Source of the DNA: an uncultured Bacteroides sp.
GTDB taxonomy: Bacteria > Bacteroidota > Bacteroidia > Bacteroidales > Bacteroidaceae
DNA length: 64,000 nt
Direction: 5' to 3'
NCBI GenBank assembly: GCA_949288585.1
Contig: CASEKR010000030.1
Coordinates: 1-64,000, forward strand
In this document: positions 30,012-38,936 of the stretch, one piece after another
Numbering within the stretch: the first letter of the stretch is position 1
Layout: each line of letters begins with the position of its first letter
Translations under genes and position numbers: made by a program
The notes under the pieces: model-generated
Told to the model about the DNA's origin: nothing
Databases searched by the model: none
What the model saw: the letters and a program-made list of their open reading frames with translations, nothing else

Positions 30012-30108
30012 CCGTTGAACCCCCACGAGACCCTCATTGAACCCCCACGACCATCCCGTTGAACCCCCACGAGACCCTCGTTGAACCCCAACGGGAATTT
30101 CGTGTATC
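30012..30108. repeat. Intergenic 22-bp tandem array (array 5)
   Basis: The word TTGAACCCCCACGAGACC or a close variant starts at 30015, 30037, 30059 and 30081, exactly 22 bases apart; a decayed fifth copy follows. It lies just upstream of the HU-like gene on the minus strand, inside its likely leader. Confidence 0.9.
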
Positions 30109-30285
30109 CCCGACGGGAATACGGGGAGACTTTGGCCATCTGTCCGTTTGATTAATTCTTGACAAAAAGACGGGTTAAACAATATGTTAGTACAAATATA
30201 AGCGGATTTCGCCGAATTGTCAAGTATTCTTTGGAAAATGTGGGAAATATTTTCTTAAAACGATGAAGCAGAGTAAAACAGAGAC

Positions 30286-30318
30286 GCCGGCCATCGGCTT
30301 GCGAAGCCAACGGCCGGC
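30286..30318 (-). terminator. Terminator behind the decayed gene
   Basis: A 15-bp stem with two or three weak pairs (30286-30300 with 30304-30318, GCCGGCC at the base) and a GCG loop, 30 bases after the stop of the gene fragment at 30348-30524. T-rich sequence GTCTCTGTTTT follows on the minus strand. It shows that the fragment was the 3' end of a transcribed gene. Confidence 0.75.
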
Positions 30319-30347
30319 GGTATCATGTTGGGAGGGATATATACCCT

Positions 30348-30524
30348 TCATCGGCCAAATAGTCCGTACAGTGCCCTTCTGATGGCCAGCCGGATATCAT
30401 CGGCCTCTATTGCGCCCTGCCCTTCAGCCGTACAAGAACAAACGAGCTCATGACTCCCGGCCGAAACGAACTGTATCGTCACCTCTATCGTATAGCCCAA
30501 TCCTCTGTTCCTCCGGTCGCTGTC
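30348..30524 (-). pseudogene. 3' remnant of an unidentified gene truncated by repeat cluster C
   Basis: An open frame of 58 codons without a start codon, bounded upstream by TAA (30525-30527) where the CATTCTGA repeat begins. The translation is protein-like: it includes NRGLGYTIEVTIQFVS, a segment SHELVCSCTAEG, and ends DDIRLAIRRALYGLFGR. The stop is followed by a good terminator. I do not recognise the family. The upstream part is replaced by repeat units, so the gene is broken. Confidence 0.6.
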
Positions 30525-30529
30525 TTAGT

Positions 30530-31022
30530 TCGCGAAGCGAAGAATCTCCTGAAGTGGTTTTCTCTGTCATTCTAAATGATAGTGCCTGTCATTCTGAGCG
30601 AAGCGAAGAATCTCCCTCTATCATGCCTCCTGTCATTCTGAACGCAGTGAAGAATCTCCTGAAGTGATTGTCTCTATCATTCTGAGCAAAGCGAAGAATC
30701 TCCTGAATACTACTATGTTATAGGGAGATTCTTCACTGCGTTCAGAATGACAGATAGCGTTGTTCAGAATGACAGGAACCGTTGTTCAGAATGACAGAGG
30801 ACATGATAGAGGGAGATTCTTCACTGCGTTCAGAATGACAGATAGCGATGTTCAGAATGACAGAGGGTATGATAGAGGGGGATTCTTCACTGCGTTCAGA
30901 ATGACAGATAGCGATGTTCAGAATGACAGATAGCGATGTTCAGAATGACAGAGAGCGTTGTTCAGAATGACAGAGACCGTTGTTCAGAATGACAGAGACC
31001 GTCGTTCAGAATGACAGGGATG
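30530..31022. repeat. Inverted CATTCTGA repeat cluster C
   Basis: About four plus-orientation copies (30530-30710) are followed by at least three full and many short opposite-orientation copies of TTCAGAATGACAG (to 31022). Same family as clusters A and B. The first unit is joined abruptly to the gene remnant. Confidence 0.9.
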
Positions 31023-31139
31023 GCGATTTTTAAATAAACTCTAAGGGTCTCTTTAAGAACGGAAAGCCCCTTCCCATCATTGATAAGCATAAATCTGAAT
31101 TAAGAGAGGATATAAATTTTATTTCTCCTAAATAAATTA

Positions 31140-31147
31140 TATCTTTG
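31140..31147 (+). promoter_or_regulatory. -7 box for the 31208 gene group
   Basis: TATCTTTG, 60 bases before the start of the first gene in the rightward group 31208-33153. A second support is the good ribosome site AAGGAAAGGG near 31192. Confidence 0.6.
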
Positions 31148-31207
31148 CCCATCCTTTCTGCCGAAAAAGGGGAAAGGCTAACTAAGATATAAGGAAAGGG
31201 AACTCAC

Positions 31208-31645
31208 ATGTGGATACTCATCATCGCACTAATTATATTGGCCCTGTTTACCGCAGTGGTCGGCATTCTTCGCAATAAAACATTGCAAAGGAAGGTGGAA
31301 CGGGGTGAGATGGAGGCTATGCCGGAGGTGAAGACTGTGGATATGGAGTGCTGCGGGCAACATGAGGTGTGTGAGAAGGAAAGCCTGCTGGCGGCCGTGA
31401 GCAAGGGTATAGAGTATTACGACGACGAGGAACTGGACCGCTACATCGGCACTCCGCCGGATGGTTATACTCCGGAGCAGGTGGAGGAGTTCCGCGACGT
31501 GTTCTACACCATGCGGGAAGAGGATGTGGCCGGGTGGGTGCGCAGCCTCCAGTTGCGGGGCATCGCGCTGCCCGACGTGCTGAAAGATGAGGTGTTCCTC
31601 ATTGTGGGCGAACTGAGAAACGGGAAACAAGGAGAAGGCTTATGA
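31208..31645 (+). CDS. Conserved hypothetical membrane-anchored protein
   Basis: A 145-residue protein with one N-terminal membrane segment (about 2-21) followed by a basic stretch, so the rest is probably cytoplasmic. Soluble part has a Cys/His cluster ECCGQHEVCEKESLL near residue 47 and a conserved-looking YYDDEELDRYIG segment. I recognise it only as a Bacteroidales-type hypothetical; the Cys cluster could bind metal. Its stop overlaps the start of the metal ABC permease by 4 bases, which suggests a related job in metal transport. Confidence 0.65.
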   Translation: MWILIIALIILALFTAVVGILRNKTLQRKVERGEMEAMPEVKTVDMECCGQHEVCEKESLLAAVSKGIEYYDDEELDRYIGTPPDGYTPEQVEEFRDVFYTMREEDVAGWVRSLQLRGIALPDVLKDEVFLIVGELRNGKQGEGL

Positions 31646-32472
31646 TGGATATCTTGCAATATACTTTCATACAACATGCAGTGATCGGCAGCTTCTTCGC
31701 CAGCATTGCCTGTGGGCTGGTGGGGACATATATCGTCACGCGGCGGCTGGTGTTCATCAGCGGGGGGCTGACCCACGCTTCGTTCGGGGGCATCGGGCTG
31801 GGATTGTACCTGGGCGTGCCGCCCCTCCTCTCTGCGGCTGTCTTTGCCGTGCTGTCGTCGTTTGGCGTTGAATGGCTGGGCAAGCGCAAAGAGATGCGGG
31901 AGGATTCGGCCATCGCGGTCTTCTGGGCCTTGGGCATGGCGGTGGGCGTGATATTCATGTTCCTGTCCCCCGGCTTTGCGCCCGACCTCTCTGCCTACCT
32001 CTTCGGAAACATCCTGACCATCACGCGGGGCGACCTTCTTCTTCTTTGCTGCATCTCGGCTATGTTAGTCGCGTTCTTCCTATTGTTCCGACGACCCATT
32101 GTCTACGTAGCGTTCGACCGCGAGTTTGCCCGTTCGCAGGGCATCCGGGTGCAATTATTGGAATATGTACTCATGATGTTCATCGCCCTGACCATCGTGG
32201 CTTGCCTACGCATGGTAGGCATCGTACTGGTCATTTCCCTGCTGACCATCCCTCAGATGACGGCCAACCTCTTCTCGCAACGCTTTGGGGGCATCATCCT
32301 GCTTTCCATTGCGATAGGCTACCTCAGTTGCCTGGGGGGGCTGTACCTCTCTTTCCGCATGAACATTCCTTCGGGAGCATCTATCATTTTTATTTCCATC
32401 ATCATCTATGCCCTCTGTAAAGCGGGGAAAAGCTTATGGATAGGATGGAAGCAAAGAAAGAATATTATCTAA
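31642..32472 (+). CDS. Metal ABC transporter permease (ZnuB/ABC-3 family)
   Basis: A 276-residue inner-membrane permease with about eight hydrophobic helices and the family N-terminus ending in [14 protein letters not shown]-3 permeases move zinc, manganese or iron. The ATPase and binding protein genes are not in the window next to it, so they must be elsewhere or the protein acts with a distant partner. It overlaps the preceding gene by 4 bases. Confidence 0.88.
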   Translation: MMDILQYTFIQHAVIGSFFASIACGLVGTYIVTRRLVFISGGLTHASFGGIGLGLYLGVPPLLSAAVFAVLSSFGVEWLGKRKEMREDSAIAVFWALGMAVGVIFMFLSPGFAPDLSAYLFGNILTITRGDLLLLCCISAMLVAFFLLFRRPIVYVAFDREFARSQGIRVQLLEYVLMMFIALTIVACLRMVGIVLVISLLTIPQMTANLFSQRFGGIILLSIAIGYLSCLGGLYLSFRMNIPSGASIIFISIIIYALCKAGKSLWIGWKQRKNII

Positions 32473-32491
32473 TAAAATAAGTTATAACGAC

Positions 32492-32920
32492 ATGACAGAA
32501 ATCAAAATCCAATCGCTGGAACAAGTTCAAGAAGCGTCCCGCCAGTTTGTCGGGCAGATGGGAGACCACACCGTATTCGCCCTCTACGGGAAGATGGGCG
32601 CAGGCAAGACGACCTTCATCAAGGCCGTGTGTGAAGAACTGGGCGTGGCGGACATGGTGACGTCGCCCACCTTTGCAATAGTCAACGAGTACCGCTCGGA
32701 CACGACGGGCGAACTGATTTATCACTTCGACTTCTACCGGATTAAGAAGTTGGAGGAGGTGTATGACTTGGGCTACGAGGACTATTTCTATTGCGGCGCT
32801 GTCTGTTTTATTGAGTGGCCGGAGCTGATAGAGGAACTGCTGCCCGGCGACACGGTGAAGGTAACCATCGAGGAACAAGAGGACGGGTCCCGCCTGCTGA
32901 CCATCGAAGACCCGGAATAA
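32492..32920 (+). CDS. tsaE: tRNA threonylcarbamoyladenosine ATPase TsaE
   Basis: A 142-residue P-loop ATPase needed with TsaB and TsaD to make t6A at position 37 of ANN-decoding tRNAs. Walker [10 protein letters not shown] is at residues 33-41, followed by the [11 protein letters not shown] segment and HFDFYRI, both typical of the family. Normal length. Confidence 0.95.
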   Translation: MTEIKIQSLEQVQEASRQFVGQMGDHTVFALYGKMGAGKTTFIKAVCEELGVADMVTSPTFAIVNEYRSDTTGELIYHFDFYRIKKLEEVYDLGYEDYFYCGAVCFIEWPELIEELLPGDTVKVTIEEQEDGSRLLTIEDPE

Positions 32921-32925
32921 GACAC

Positions 32926-33153
32926 ATGGCGAGCCATTACATCATACAGGGTATATTCGCCCTGGCGGGCAGCCTGTCGCTGCTGGCTGCCTTGCTGGAC
33001 TGGGACTGGTTCTTCACGGCACGCAACGCACAATTCGTGGTGCGCAACGTGGGACGGCGGCAGGCCCGCTGGTTCTATGGAGTGTTGGGAATAATACTGA
33101 TAGGGATGGCGGCATATTTCTTCATGCATGCCGCCCCCGGACTATCTGCGTGA
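32926..33153 (+). CDS. Immunity protein 17 (Imm17)-like membrane protein
   Basis: A 75-residue protein with two hydrophobic segments (about 5-24 and 50-68) flanking a short basic loop containing RNVGRRQARWFYGVLG. This matches the small two-helix Imm17 family as I know it. The start at 32926 lies 5 bases after tsaE; a longer frame would overlap tsaE and is rejected. No toxin or secretion gene is nearby, so an immunity role is doubtful here. The 3' end overlaps the convergent tadA by 12 bases. Confidence 0.7.
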   Translation: MASHYIIQGIFALAGSLSLLAALLDWDWFFTARNAQFVVRNVGRRQARWFYGVLGIILIGMAAYFFMHAAPGLSA

Positions 33154-33573
33154 GGAGAAGAAAGCCTTCATCAGTGCGGCACATTCTTCGGCCAAGATGC
33201 CTGACGTGACTTCTGTCTTCGGGTGCAGGGCTTGGGGGGCATAGCGCCGATAGCCGCGCTTGTCGTCCTCCGCGCCATAGACCAGGCGCTTCAACTGTGA
33301 CCAGCCTATGGCTCCCGCACACATGACGCATGGCTCTACCGTAACATAGAGTGTGCATTCGTTCAAATACTTGCCCCCCAAAGCAGAAGCGGCGGCGGTA
33401 ATGGCTTGCATCTCGGCATGGGCGGTGACATCTGTCAGCGTCTCCGTCAGGTTATGGGCACGGGCAATAATGCGTCCTTTGCACACGACCAAGGCACCCA
33501 CGGGCACCTCGCCCCTTTCAGCCGCCTTGCGTGCCTCAGCCAAAGCTTGTTTCATGTAGAAAGTATCGTCCAT
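33142..33573 (-). CDS. tadA: tRNA adenosine(34) deaminase-type nucleoside deaminase
   Basis: A 143-residue zinc deaminase. Motifs HAE (H52, E54) and PCVMC (C82, C85) hold the zinc and the proton shuttle. TadA makes inosine at position 34 of tRNA-Arg(ACG); the fold and length fit TadA better than cytosine or guanine deaminases, but substrate is inferred. Followed upstream by a small hypothetical gene only 7 bases away. Confidence 0.88.
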   Translation of the reverse strand: MDDTFYMKQALAEARKAAERGEVPVGALVVCKGRIIARAHNLTETLTDVTAHAEMQAITAAASALGGKYLNECTLYVTVEPCVMCAGAIGWSQLKRLVYGAEDDKRGYRRYAPQALHPKTEVTSGILAEECAALMKAFFSSRR

Positions 33574-33580
33574 CGTTTTT

Positions 33581-33814
33581 TTATCTTCTCATATCGTGTT
33601 CACAAAAGAGCGTGGGGTAATCGTCCTCCATGTTCTTGTGGATGAACCCCAAGATGGTCTCGCGGAACCAACGTGACTTATTCGTTATCTTGTAGCGGGC
33701 CAGGTAATGGTCGACAATGCGCAACTCTTCGTCGCTCATCAGACATACGATGCGCTGTTTGCGCTTCACTCCGCGCAAGGCATCTTTGGTATTGGTTTTA
33801 GTCCTTTTCCTCAT
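33581..33814 (-). CDS. Small basic hypothetical protein
   Basis: A 77-residue protein with a basic N-terminus (RKRTKTNTK) and a core beginning RKQRIVCLMSDEELRIVDHYL. The pattern, a strand followed by two helices, recalls ribbon-helix-helix or mobilisation-type DNA-binding proteins, but I cannot assign a family. The start at 33814 follows a TAAATTTG box by 8 bases, giving a nearly leaderless mRNA. It precedes tadA by 7 bases and is probably co-transcribed. Confidence 0.65.
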   Translation of the reverse strand: MRKRTKTNTKDALRGVKRKQRIVCLMSDEELRIVDHYLARYKITNKSRWFRETILGFIHKNMEDDYPTLFCEHDMRR

Positions 33815-33822
33815 ATTCTTTG

Positions 33823-33830
33823 CAAATTTA
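33823..33830 (-). promoter_or_regulatory. -7 box for the small protein/tadA pair
   Basis: TAAATTTG on the minus strand, 8 bases before the start codon. A TTTTG -33-like element is about 18 bases upstream. Confidence 0.6.
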
Positions 33831-33864
33831 AGCTTCCTTTGGCAAATACAAAACAGAAAAAGCC

Positions 33865-33872
33865 TAATTTTG
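33865..33872 (+). promoter_or_regulatory. -7 box for yraN-birA
   Basis: TAATTTTG, 27 bases before the yraN start, facing away from the minus-strand box at 33823-33830. The nearest -33-like TTTG is 23 bases upstream, slightly far. Confidence 0.6.
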
Positions 33873-33898
33873 CATCTGGAGACCAAAAAGACAAGAGA

Positions 33899-34267
33899 AT
33901 GCCTACACATACTCAGTTCGGGAAGGCAGGAGAAGATGCCGCCGCCGACTACTTACTTCGACAGGGATATGACATCCGTGACCGCAACTGGCGGAAAAAC
34001 CGCCTGGAACTGGATATTGTGGCCTGCAAAGATGGCTTGTTGGTGTTTGTCGAAGTAAAGACTCGACGGAACACGGACTTCCGTGAACCGCATGAAGCGG
34101 TGGACTGGAAGAAAATACGCCACATCGTAGTAGCCGCAGACGCCTATATCAAACTACATAACATAGATGCGGATATCCGCTTCGACATCATCGACGTGGT
34201 AGGAAAAGATGGGCAATTCCAGATAACCCACATCGAAGATGCTTTTGACTCGCCCATTTTTACTTAA
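33899..34267 (+). CDS. YraN/UPF0102 family nuclease-like protein
   Basis: A 122-residue protein of the UPF0102 family, related by fold to Holliday-junction resolvase-like nucleases. It shows the family core GKAGEDAAADYLLRQGYDI, then LELDIVACKDGLLVFVEVKTR, in which the D and ExK form the predicted metal site. The start at 33899 was chosen because the longer frame overlaps the divergent promoter region. birA starts 5 bases after its stop. Confidence 0.92.
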   Translation: MPTHTQFGKAGEDAAADYLLRQGYDIRDRNWRKNRLELDIVACKDGLLVFVEVKTRRNTDFREPHEAVDWKKIRHIVVAADAYIKLHNIDADIRFDIIDVVGKDGQFQITHIEDAFDSPIFT

Positions 34268-34271
34268 AAAC

Positions 34272-35045
34272 ATGTACCCAATGACAGCTACACACCCATT
34301 CTTACTCATAAAGTTGGATGAAACAGACTCAACCAACCGCTACCTGACATACCTTTGTGACCGGGAGCGCATAACGGAATACACCACCGTCTGCGCCGAC
34401 TACCAGACCGCCGGCAAAGGCCAACGGGGTAACTCGTGGGAATCGGAACGGGGCCGGAACCTGATGTTCAGCATCGTGCTGTATCCCGCGTTCTTGTCCC
34501 CGCAACGGCAGTTCCTCTTGTCTCAACTCACTGCTTTGGCCGTCAAGGAAGAACTGGAGCAATGGACAGAAGGCATCTGCATTAAGTGGCCTAATGACAT
34601 CTATTGGCACGAAAAGAAAATCTGTGGCCTGCTGATAGAAAATGAGCTTTCGCCGGAAAGTATTACGCGTAGCATTGCCGGCATTGGGGTGAACATCAAC
34701 CAAGAGACCTTCCGAAGCGATGCTCCTAACCCGGTCTCGCTGAAACAGATTACGGGACAGGAGCACGACCGCAGTCAGATACTGCAAGGCATTGTGCAAC
34801 GGATACGCACATACTACGAAGGACTGCGACAGCCGGAAGCCGGGCGTCGCGCCGTGGCTGCGGACATTGCCACGCGCTACGGCCAGGCCCTGTTCCGCCG
34901 CACAGGCTGGTACCCTTATGAAGACGCCAAAGGATGCTTCGAAGCCTGCCTGCTGCGCGTGGAAGAAGACGGACGCTTCGTCCTGCAAGACCGGGCGGGG
35001 CGGGAACGCGCGTATTTATTCAAGGAAGTGGCGTATATCCTATGA
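34272..35045 (+). CDS. birA: Biotin-[acetyl-CoA-carboxylase] ligase
   Basis: A 257-residue monofunctional ligase that attaches biotin to carboxyl carrier proteins through biotinyl-AMP. DSTNRYL near the N-terminus and the GKGQRGNSWES nucleotide/biotin loop are diagnostic, followed by IKWPNDIYW. It lacks the N-terminal helix-turn-helix of regulatory BirA. Start taken at 34272; 34281 is an alternative. Confidence 0.93.
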   Translation: MYPMTATHPFLLIKLDETDSTNRYLTYLCDRERITEYTTVCADYQTAGKGQRGNSWESERGRNLMFSIVLYPAFLSPQRQFLLSQLTALAVKEELEQWTEGICIKWPNDIYWHEKKICGLLIENELSPESITRSIAGIGVNINQETFRSDAPNPVSLKQITGQEHDRSQILQGIVQRIRTYYEGLRQPEAGRRAVAADIATRYGQALFRRTGWYPYEDAKGCFEACLLRVEEDGRFVLQDRAGRERAYLFKEVAYIL

Positions 35046-35063
35046 CAGGCTGAACCATTATCC

Positions 35064-36371
35064 ATGAAACCTATCGACAAACAAATCCTGCACATCGCGT
35101 TGCCTTCCATCGTGAGCAACATTACCGTGCCCCTGTTGGGGTTGGTGGACGTCACCATCGTGGGACACTTGGGCAGCCCGGCCTATATCGGCGCCATTGC
35201 CGTGGGCGGGTTGCTGTTCAATATCATCTATTGGATTTTCGGTTTCCTGCGTATGGGCACCAGCGGCATGACATCGCAAGCTTACGGACGGAGGGATGAT
35301 GACGAAGTGTTACGCCTGTTGGCACGGGCCGTGGGATTGGGGCTACTGATTGCCATGGGGTTAGTGGCATTGCAGACCCCCATCGTGCAGGCGGCCTTCC
35401 TGTTCATCCACCCCACGGATGAGATACGTGAACTGGCCACTACGTATTTCCGTATCTGCATCTGGGGAGCACCGGCCATGCTGGGGCTTTACGGACTAAC
35501 GGGCTGGTACATCGGGATGCAAAACTCACGCATTCCCATGATGATAGCCATCACGCAAAACGTAGTAAACATAGCGGCCAGCCTGTCGTTCGTCTATTTC
35601 TGCGGGATGAAGGTGGAGGGCGTGGCTTTGGGAACGCTCGTGGCGCAATGGGCCGGCCTCCTCATGGGGTTAGGACTATGGTCACACAACTACGGCTACT
35701 TGCGCCGCCATTCCCTGGCCTTGCAGGGAGTATGGCAACGGGAGGCCATGTCGCGTTTCTTCGGTGTGAACCGCGATATATTCCTGCGAACGCTGTGTCT
35801 GGTGGCAGTGACGATGTTCTTTACCTCAGCCGGGGCCGGGCAGGGGGAAATCATCCTAGCTGTCAACACCTTGCTGATGCAACTTTTCACCCTCTTTTCG
35901 TATGTAATGGACGGTTTCGCCTATGCCGGCGAGGCATTGAGCGGGCGGTACATCGGCGCAGGAGACCGCCCGATGTTCCGAGCCACCGTGCGGCGGCTGT
36001 TCATGTGGGGAATGGGCATGGCCTTGCTGTTTACCACGGCCTATGCCTTGGGCGGGAATGCTTTCCTAAGCCTGCTGACAGACGAGCAGGAGGTGATAAC
36101 CGCTTCGGGTGAATACTTCCTATGGGCATTGGCCATCCCTGTGGCGGGCATGGCGGCTTTCGTATGGGACGGGGTCTTTATTGGGGCGACGGCCACGCGA
36201 GGAATGCTGGCAGCCATGTTCATAGCGGCCTTGTGCTTTTTCGGGCTTTACTATGGTTTGCGGGACACATGGGGCAACCATGCGTTGTGGATGGCGTTCG
36301 TGACCTACCTGGCCATGCGCGGAGCCGTACAGACGGGATGGGCGAAGCGTATGTTTTCACACTGGACGTAA
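35064..36371 (+). CDS. MATE family efflux transporter
   Basis: A 435-residue inner-membrane protein with about 12 membrane helices; begins KPIDKQILHIALPSIVSNIT and has GLVDVTIVGHLG, resembling the DinF-type MATE branch. Exports cationic compounds by Na+ or H+ antiport in characterised relatives. Follows birA by 18 bases. Not closely similar to the other MATE gene at 13781. Confidence 0.9.
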   Translation: MKPIDKQILHIALPSIVSNITVPLLGLVDVTIVGHLGSPAYIGAIAVGGLLFNIIYWIFGFLRMGTSGMTSQAYGRRDDDEVLRLLARAVGLGLLIAMGLVALQTPIVQAAFLFIHPTDEIRELATTYFRICIWGAPAMLGLYGLTGWYIGMQNSRIPMMIAITQNVVNIAASLSFVYFCGMKVEGVALGTLVAQWAGLLMGLGLWSHNYGYLRRHSLALQGVWQREAMSRFFGVNRDIFLRTLCLVAVTMFFTSAGAGQGEIILAVNTLLMQLFTLFSYVMDGFAYAGEALSGRYIGAGDRPMFRATVRRLFMWGMGMALLFTTAYALGGNAFLSLLTDEQEVITASGEYFLWALAIPVAGMAAFVWDGVFIGATATRGMLAAMFIAALCFFGLYYGLRDTWGNHALWMAFVTYLAMRGAVQTGWAKRMFSHWT

Positions 36372-36437
36372 TCGCAAAGAACCGTACATTGCAACCAAGT
36401 TGCGGGGAAGAATGCACGTTTTCTATATCTTTCTTCG

Positions 36438-36445
36438 TACTTTTG
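36438..36445 (+). promoter_or_regulatory. -7 box for copA
   Basis: TACTTTTG 35 bases before the copA start. No convincing -33 element or copper-responsive operator was seen by eye. Confidence 0.55.
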
Positions 36446-36480
36446 CAGCGCAATCAACCAAAACTATCCGAAGGAGAATT

Positions 36481-38923
36481 ATGGCAAATACAAACCGACA
36501 AGAAACCTTCCCCATCCTGGGCATGAGTTGCGCCGCCTGCGCCGCCCGCGTGGACAAGACGCTGAACAAGCAGCCGGGCGTGTGCCAGGCATCCGTCAAC
36601 TATGCCGCCGCCACGGCCTTGGTGGAATATGACCCGGCACAGACCTCGCCCGAAGCCCTGCAACACGCCCGAGGTGGAAGAAGCGCACGTCAAGAAATAC
36701 AAATCACTGAAGCAACGCACTTTCTTTGCCATCCTCTTGGCCATCCCCATCGCCGTCATCGGCATGGGCTTCATGGACAGGGCGTGGGCAGGCTGGGTCA
36801 CGTGGGCACTTTCCACGCCGGTTGTGTTCGTTTTGGGGCGGTCATTCTTTGGCAATGCCTGGAAGCAACTCCGGCACGGCTCGGCCAACATGGACACGCT
36901 GGTGGCCAGCAGCACGGGCGTGGCCTATCTGTTCAGCGTGTTCAACCTGTTCTTCCCCGACTTCTGGCTGTCCAGGGGAATTACGCCGCACGTCTATTTT
37001 GAATCATCGAGCGTCATCATCGCCTTCATCCTGTTGGGACGTCTGCTGGAGGAGCGGGCCAAGGGAAACACTTCGCAGGCCATCAAGAAGCTGATGGGGT
37101 TGCAGCCGAAGACCGTCACCCTCGTGATTAATGAAGCATTAAAAGAAGTCCCCATCACCCAAGTCAGGCCAGGCGACATCATCCAGGTGAAGCCCGGCGA
37201 ACGCATCGCCGTGGACGGGGTGGTGACGGACGGCAGTTCCTACGTGGACGAAAGCATGCTGAGCGGCGAGCCAGTGCCCGTGGCCAAGCGCAAGGACACC
37301 AAGGTCTATGCCGGCACCATCAACCAGAAAGGCAGCTTCCGCTTCCGGGCGGACAAGGTGGGGACGGACACACTCCTCGCCAAGATTATCCACCTGGTGC
37401 AGGACGCGCAAGGCTCGAAGGCACCCGTGCAGAAGCTGGTGGACCGGGTGGCCGCCGTGTTCGTGCCTGTCATCATGGGCATCGCGCTGCTCTCCTTCAT
37501 TCTTTGGATGGTATTGGATTCCTCGGACGGATTCACCCACGGCCTGTTGGCACTGGTGACGGTGCTCATCATCGCCTGCCCCTGCGCCTTGGGGCTTGCC
37601 ACGCCTACGGCCATCATGGTGGGCATCGGCAAAGGAGCCGAGCGGGGCATCCTCATCAAGGACGCGGAAAGCCTGGAGACGGCCAAGAAGGTGAATGCCG
37701 TGGTATTGGACAAGACGGGCACCGTGACCGAGGGACATCCCGCCGTGCAACACATCCTTTGGACGGACGAGGAAGCCAAGCAATACGCCCCCGTCCTGTT
37801 GGCCTTGGAAAGGAAATCCGAACATCCGCTGGCGGAAGCCATCTTGCTGAATGAAGAATTAAGAATGAAAGATGGAGAATGGAGCGTGGATAACTTCGAG
37901 AGTTTGACAGGGCAAGGGGTGAAAGGCACCTATAAGGGTGTCGCTTATTATGCAGGCAATCGCCGCCTGATGGAGGGCAAACGCATCTCCCCCACCCTGC
38001 AAGAAGCCTCCTCAGCTTGGGAAGCTGAAGCGCAGACGGTAATTTGGTTTGCCAACGAGACGGAAGCCTTGGCCGTCATCGCCATAGCCGACCGCATCAA
38101 GGCTTCGTCCGTAGAAGCCATCCGCACCCTGCAAGCCGAAGACATCGAAGTGCATCTGCTGACGGGCGACAATAAAGCCACCGCCCAGGCCATCGCCCGG
38201 CAGGCAGGCATCGCGAAATACAAGGCGGGCGTATTGCCCCAGGACAAAGCCGCCTACATCCGGCAGTTGCAACAAGCGGGCAAGGTGGTGGCCATGGTGG
38301 GCGACGGCATCAACGACAGTGCCGCCCTGGCGCAGGCCGACCTCAGCATCGCCATGGGCAGCGGCAGCGACATTGCCATGGACGTGGCAAAGATGACGCT
38401 CATCTCCTCCGACCTGCGCAAGATACCCGAAGCCCTGCGCCTCTCCCGCCTGACGGTGCGCACCATCCGGCAGAACCTCTTCTGGGCCTTCATCTACAAC
38501 ACGATAGGCGTGCCCATCGCCGCCGGCGTGCTCTACCCCGTCTGCGGCTTCCTGCTCAACCCGATGATTGGCGGGGCGGCCATGGCGTTCAGCAGCGTCA
38601 GCGTGGTGACGAACAGCCTAAGGCTGCGGAGAAAAAGATTGGGAGTGACGAGCTACGAGCTACAAGCTACAAGCACCGATGATTATCAACCTAACATTTT
38701 AAAAGAAAAGACAATGGAAAAGCAATTCAAAGTAAGCGGCATGATGTGCAACCACTGCCGCATGCATGTGGAGAAAGCATTGAACAAACTGGAAGGCGTC
38801 AGCGCCACCGTCACCCTCGACCCGCCCGTGGCCACGGTGAAGTTCACAGGCAAGGAGTATTCGCTGGCCGAATTGCAGGCACAGGTGAGCGAAGAAGCCG
38901 GAGACTATACGCTGATCGAATAA
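36481..38923 (+). pseudogene. copA: Copper-translocating P-type ATPase, frame-disrupted and fused to a metallochaperone
   Basis: P1B-type ATPase that would export Cu+. Frame 1 from 36481 (strong site AAGGAG before it) encodes an N-terminal HMA domain with GMSCAAC (C17, C20). Frame 2 from about 36670 encodes the ATPase: membrane helices, actuator loop, metal motif CPCALGLATP, phosphorylation DKTGT and MVGDGINDS. The frames meet at CAACACGCCCGAG (36661-36673), and the last part of the HMA domain (a VQxxGYD-type strand) is absent. The 8-base word AACACGCC fits both sides in different frames, as expected if a stretch between two direct copies was lost. After the last membrane helix there is no stop, so the frame runs into the small HMA protein at 38714. 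Real decay, phase change or assembly error are all possible. Confidence 0.78.
38714..38923 (+). CDS. Heavy-metal-associated (CopZ-like) domain
   Basis: A 69-residue HMA domain starting MEKQFKVSGMMCNHCRMHVE with the metal motif MxCxxC. Homologues in Bacteroides are usually separate copper chaperones downstream of copA. Here it has its own ATG and an upstream purine-rich AAAAGAAAAG, but it is also in frame with copA through a spacer containing a 7-bp repeat (GAGCTAC, about 38649-38675). It could be made as a separate protein, a fusion, or both. Confidence 0.75.
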   Translation: MEKQFKVSGMMCNHCRMHVEKALNKLEGVSATVTLDPPVATVKFTGKEYSLAELQAQVSEEAGDYTLIE

Positions 38924-38936
38924 TATCCGCAGGCGT

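Noticed and set aside
26294..31022. Insertion sequence as source of the CATTCTGA clusters
   Set aside because: No transposase frame, terminal repeats or target duplications were found in or next to the clusters.
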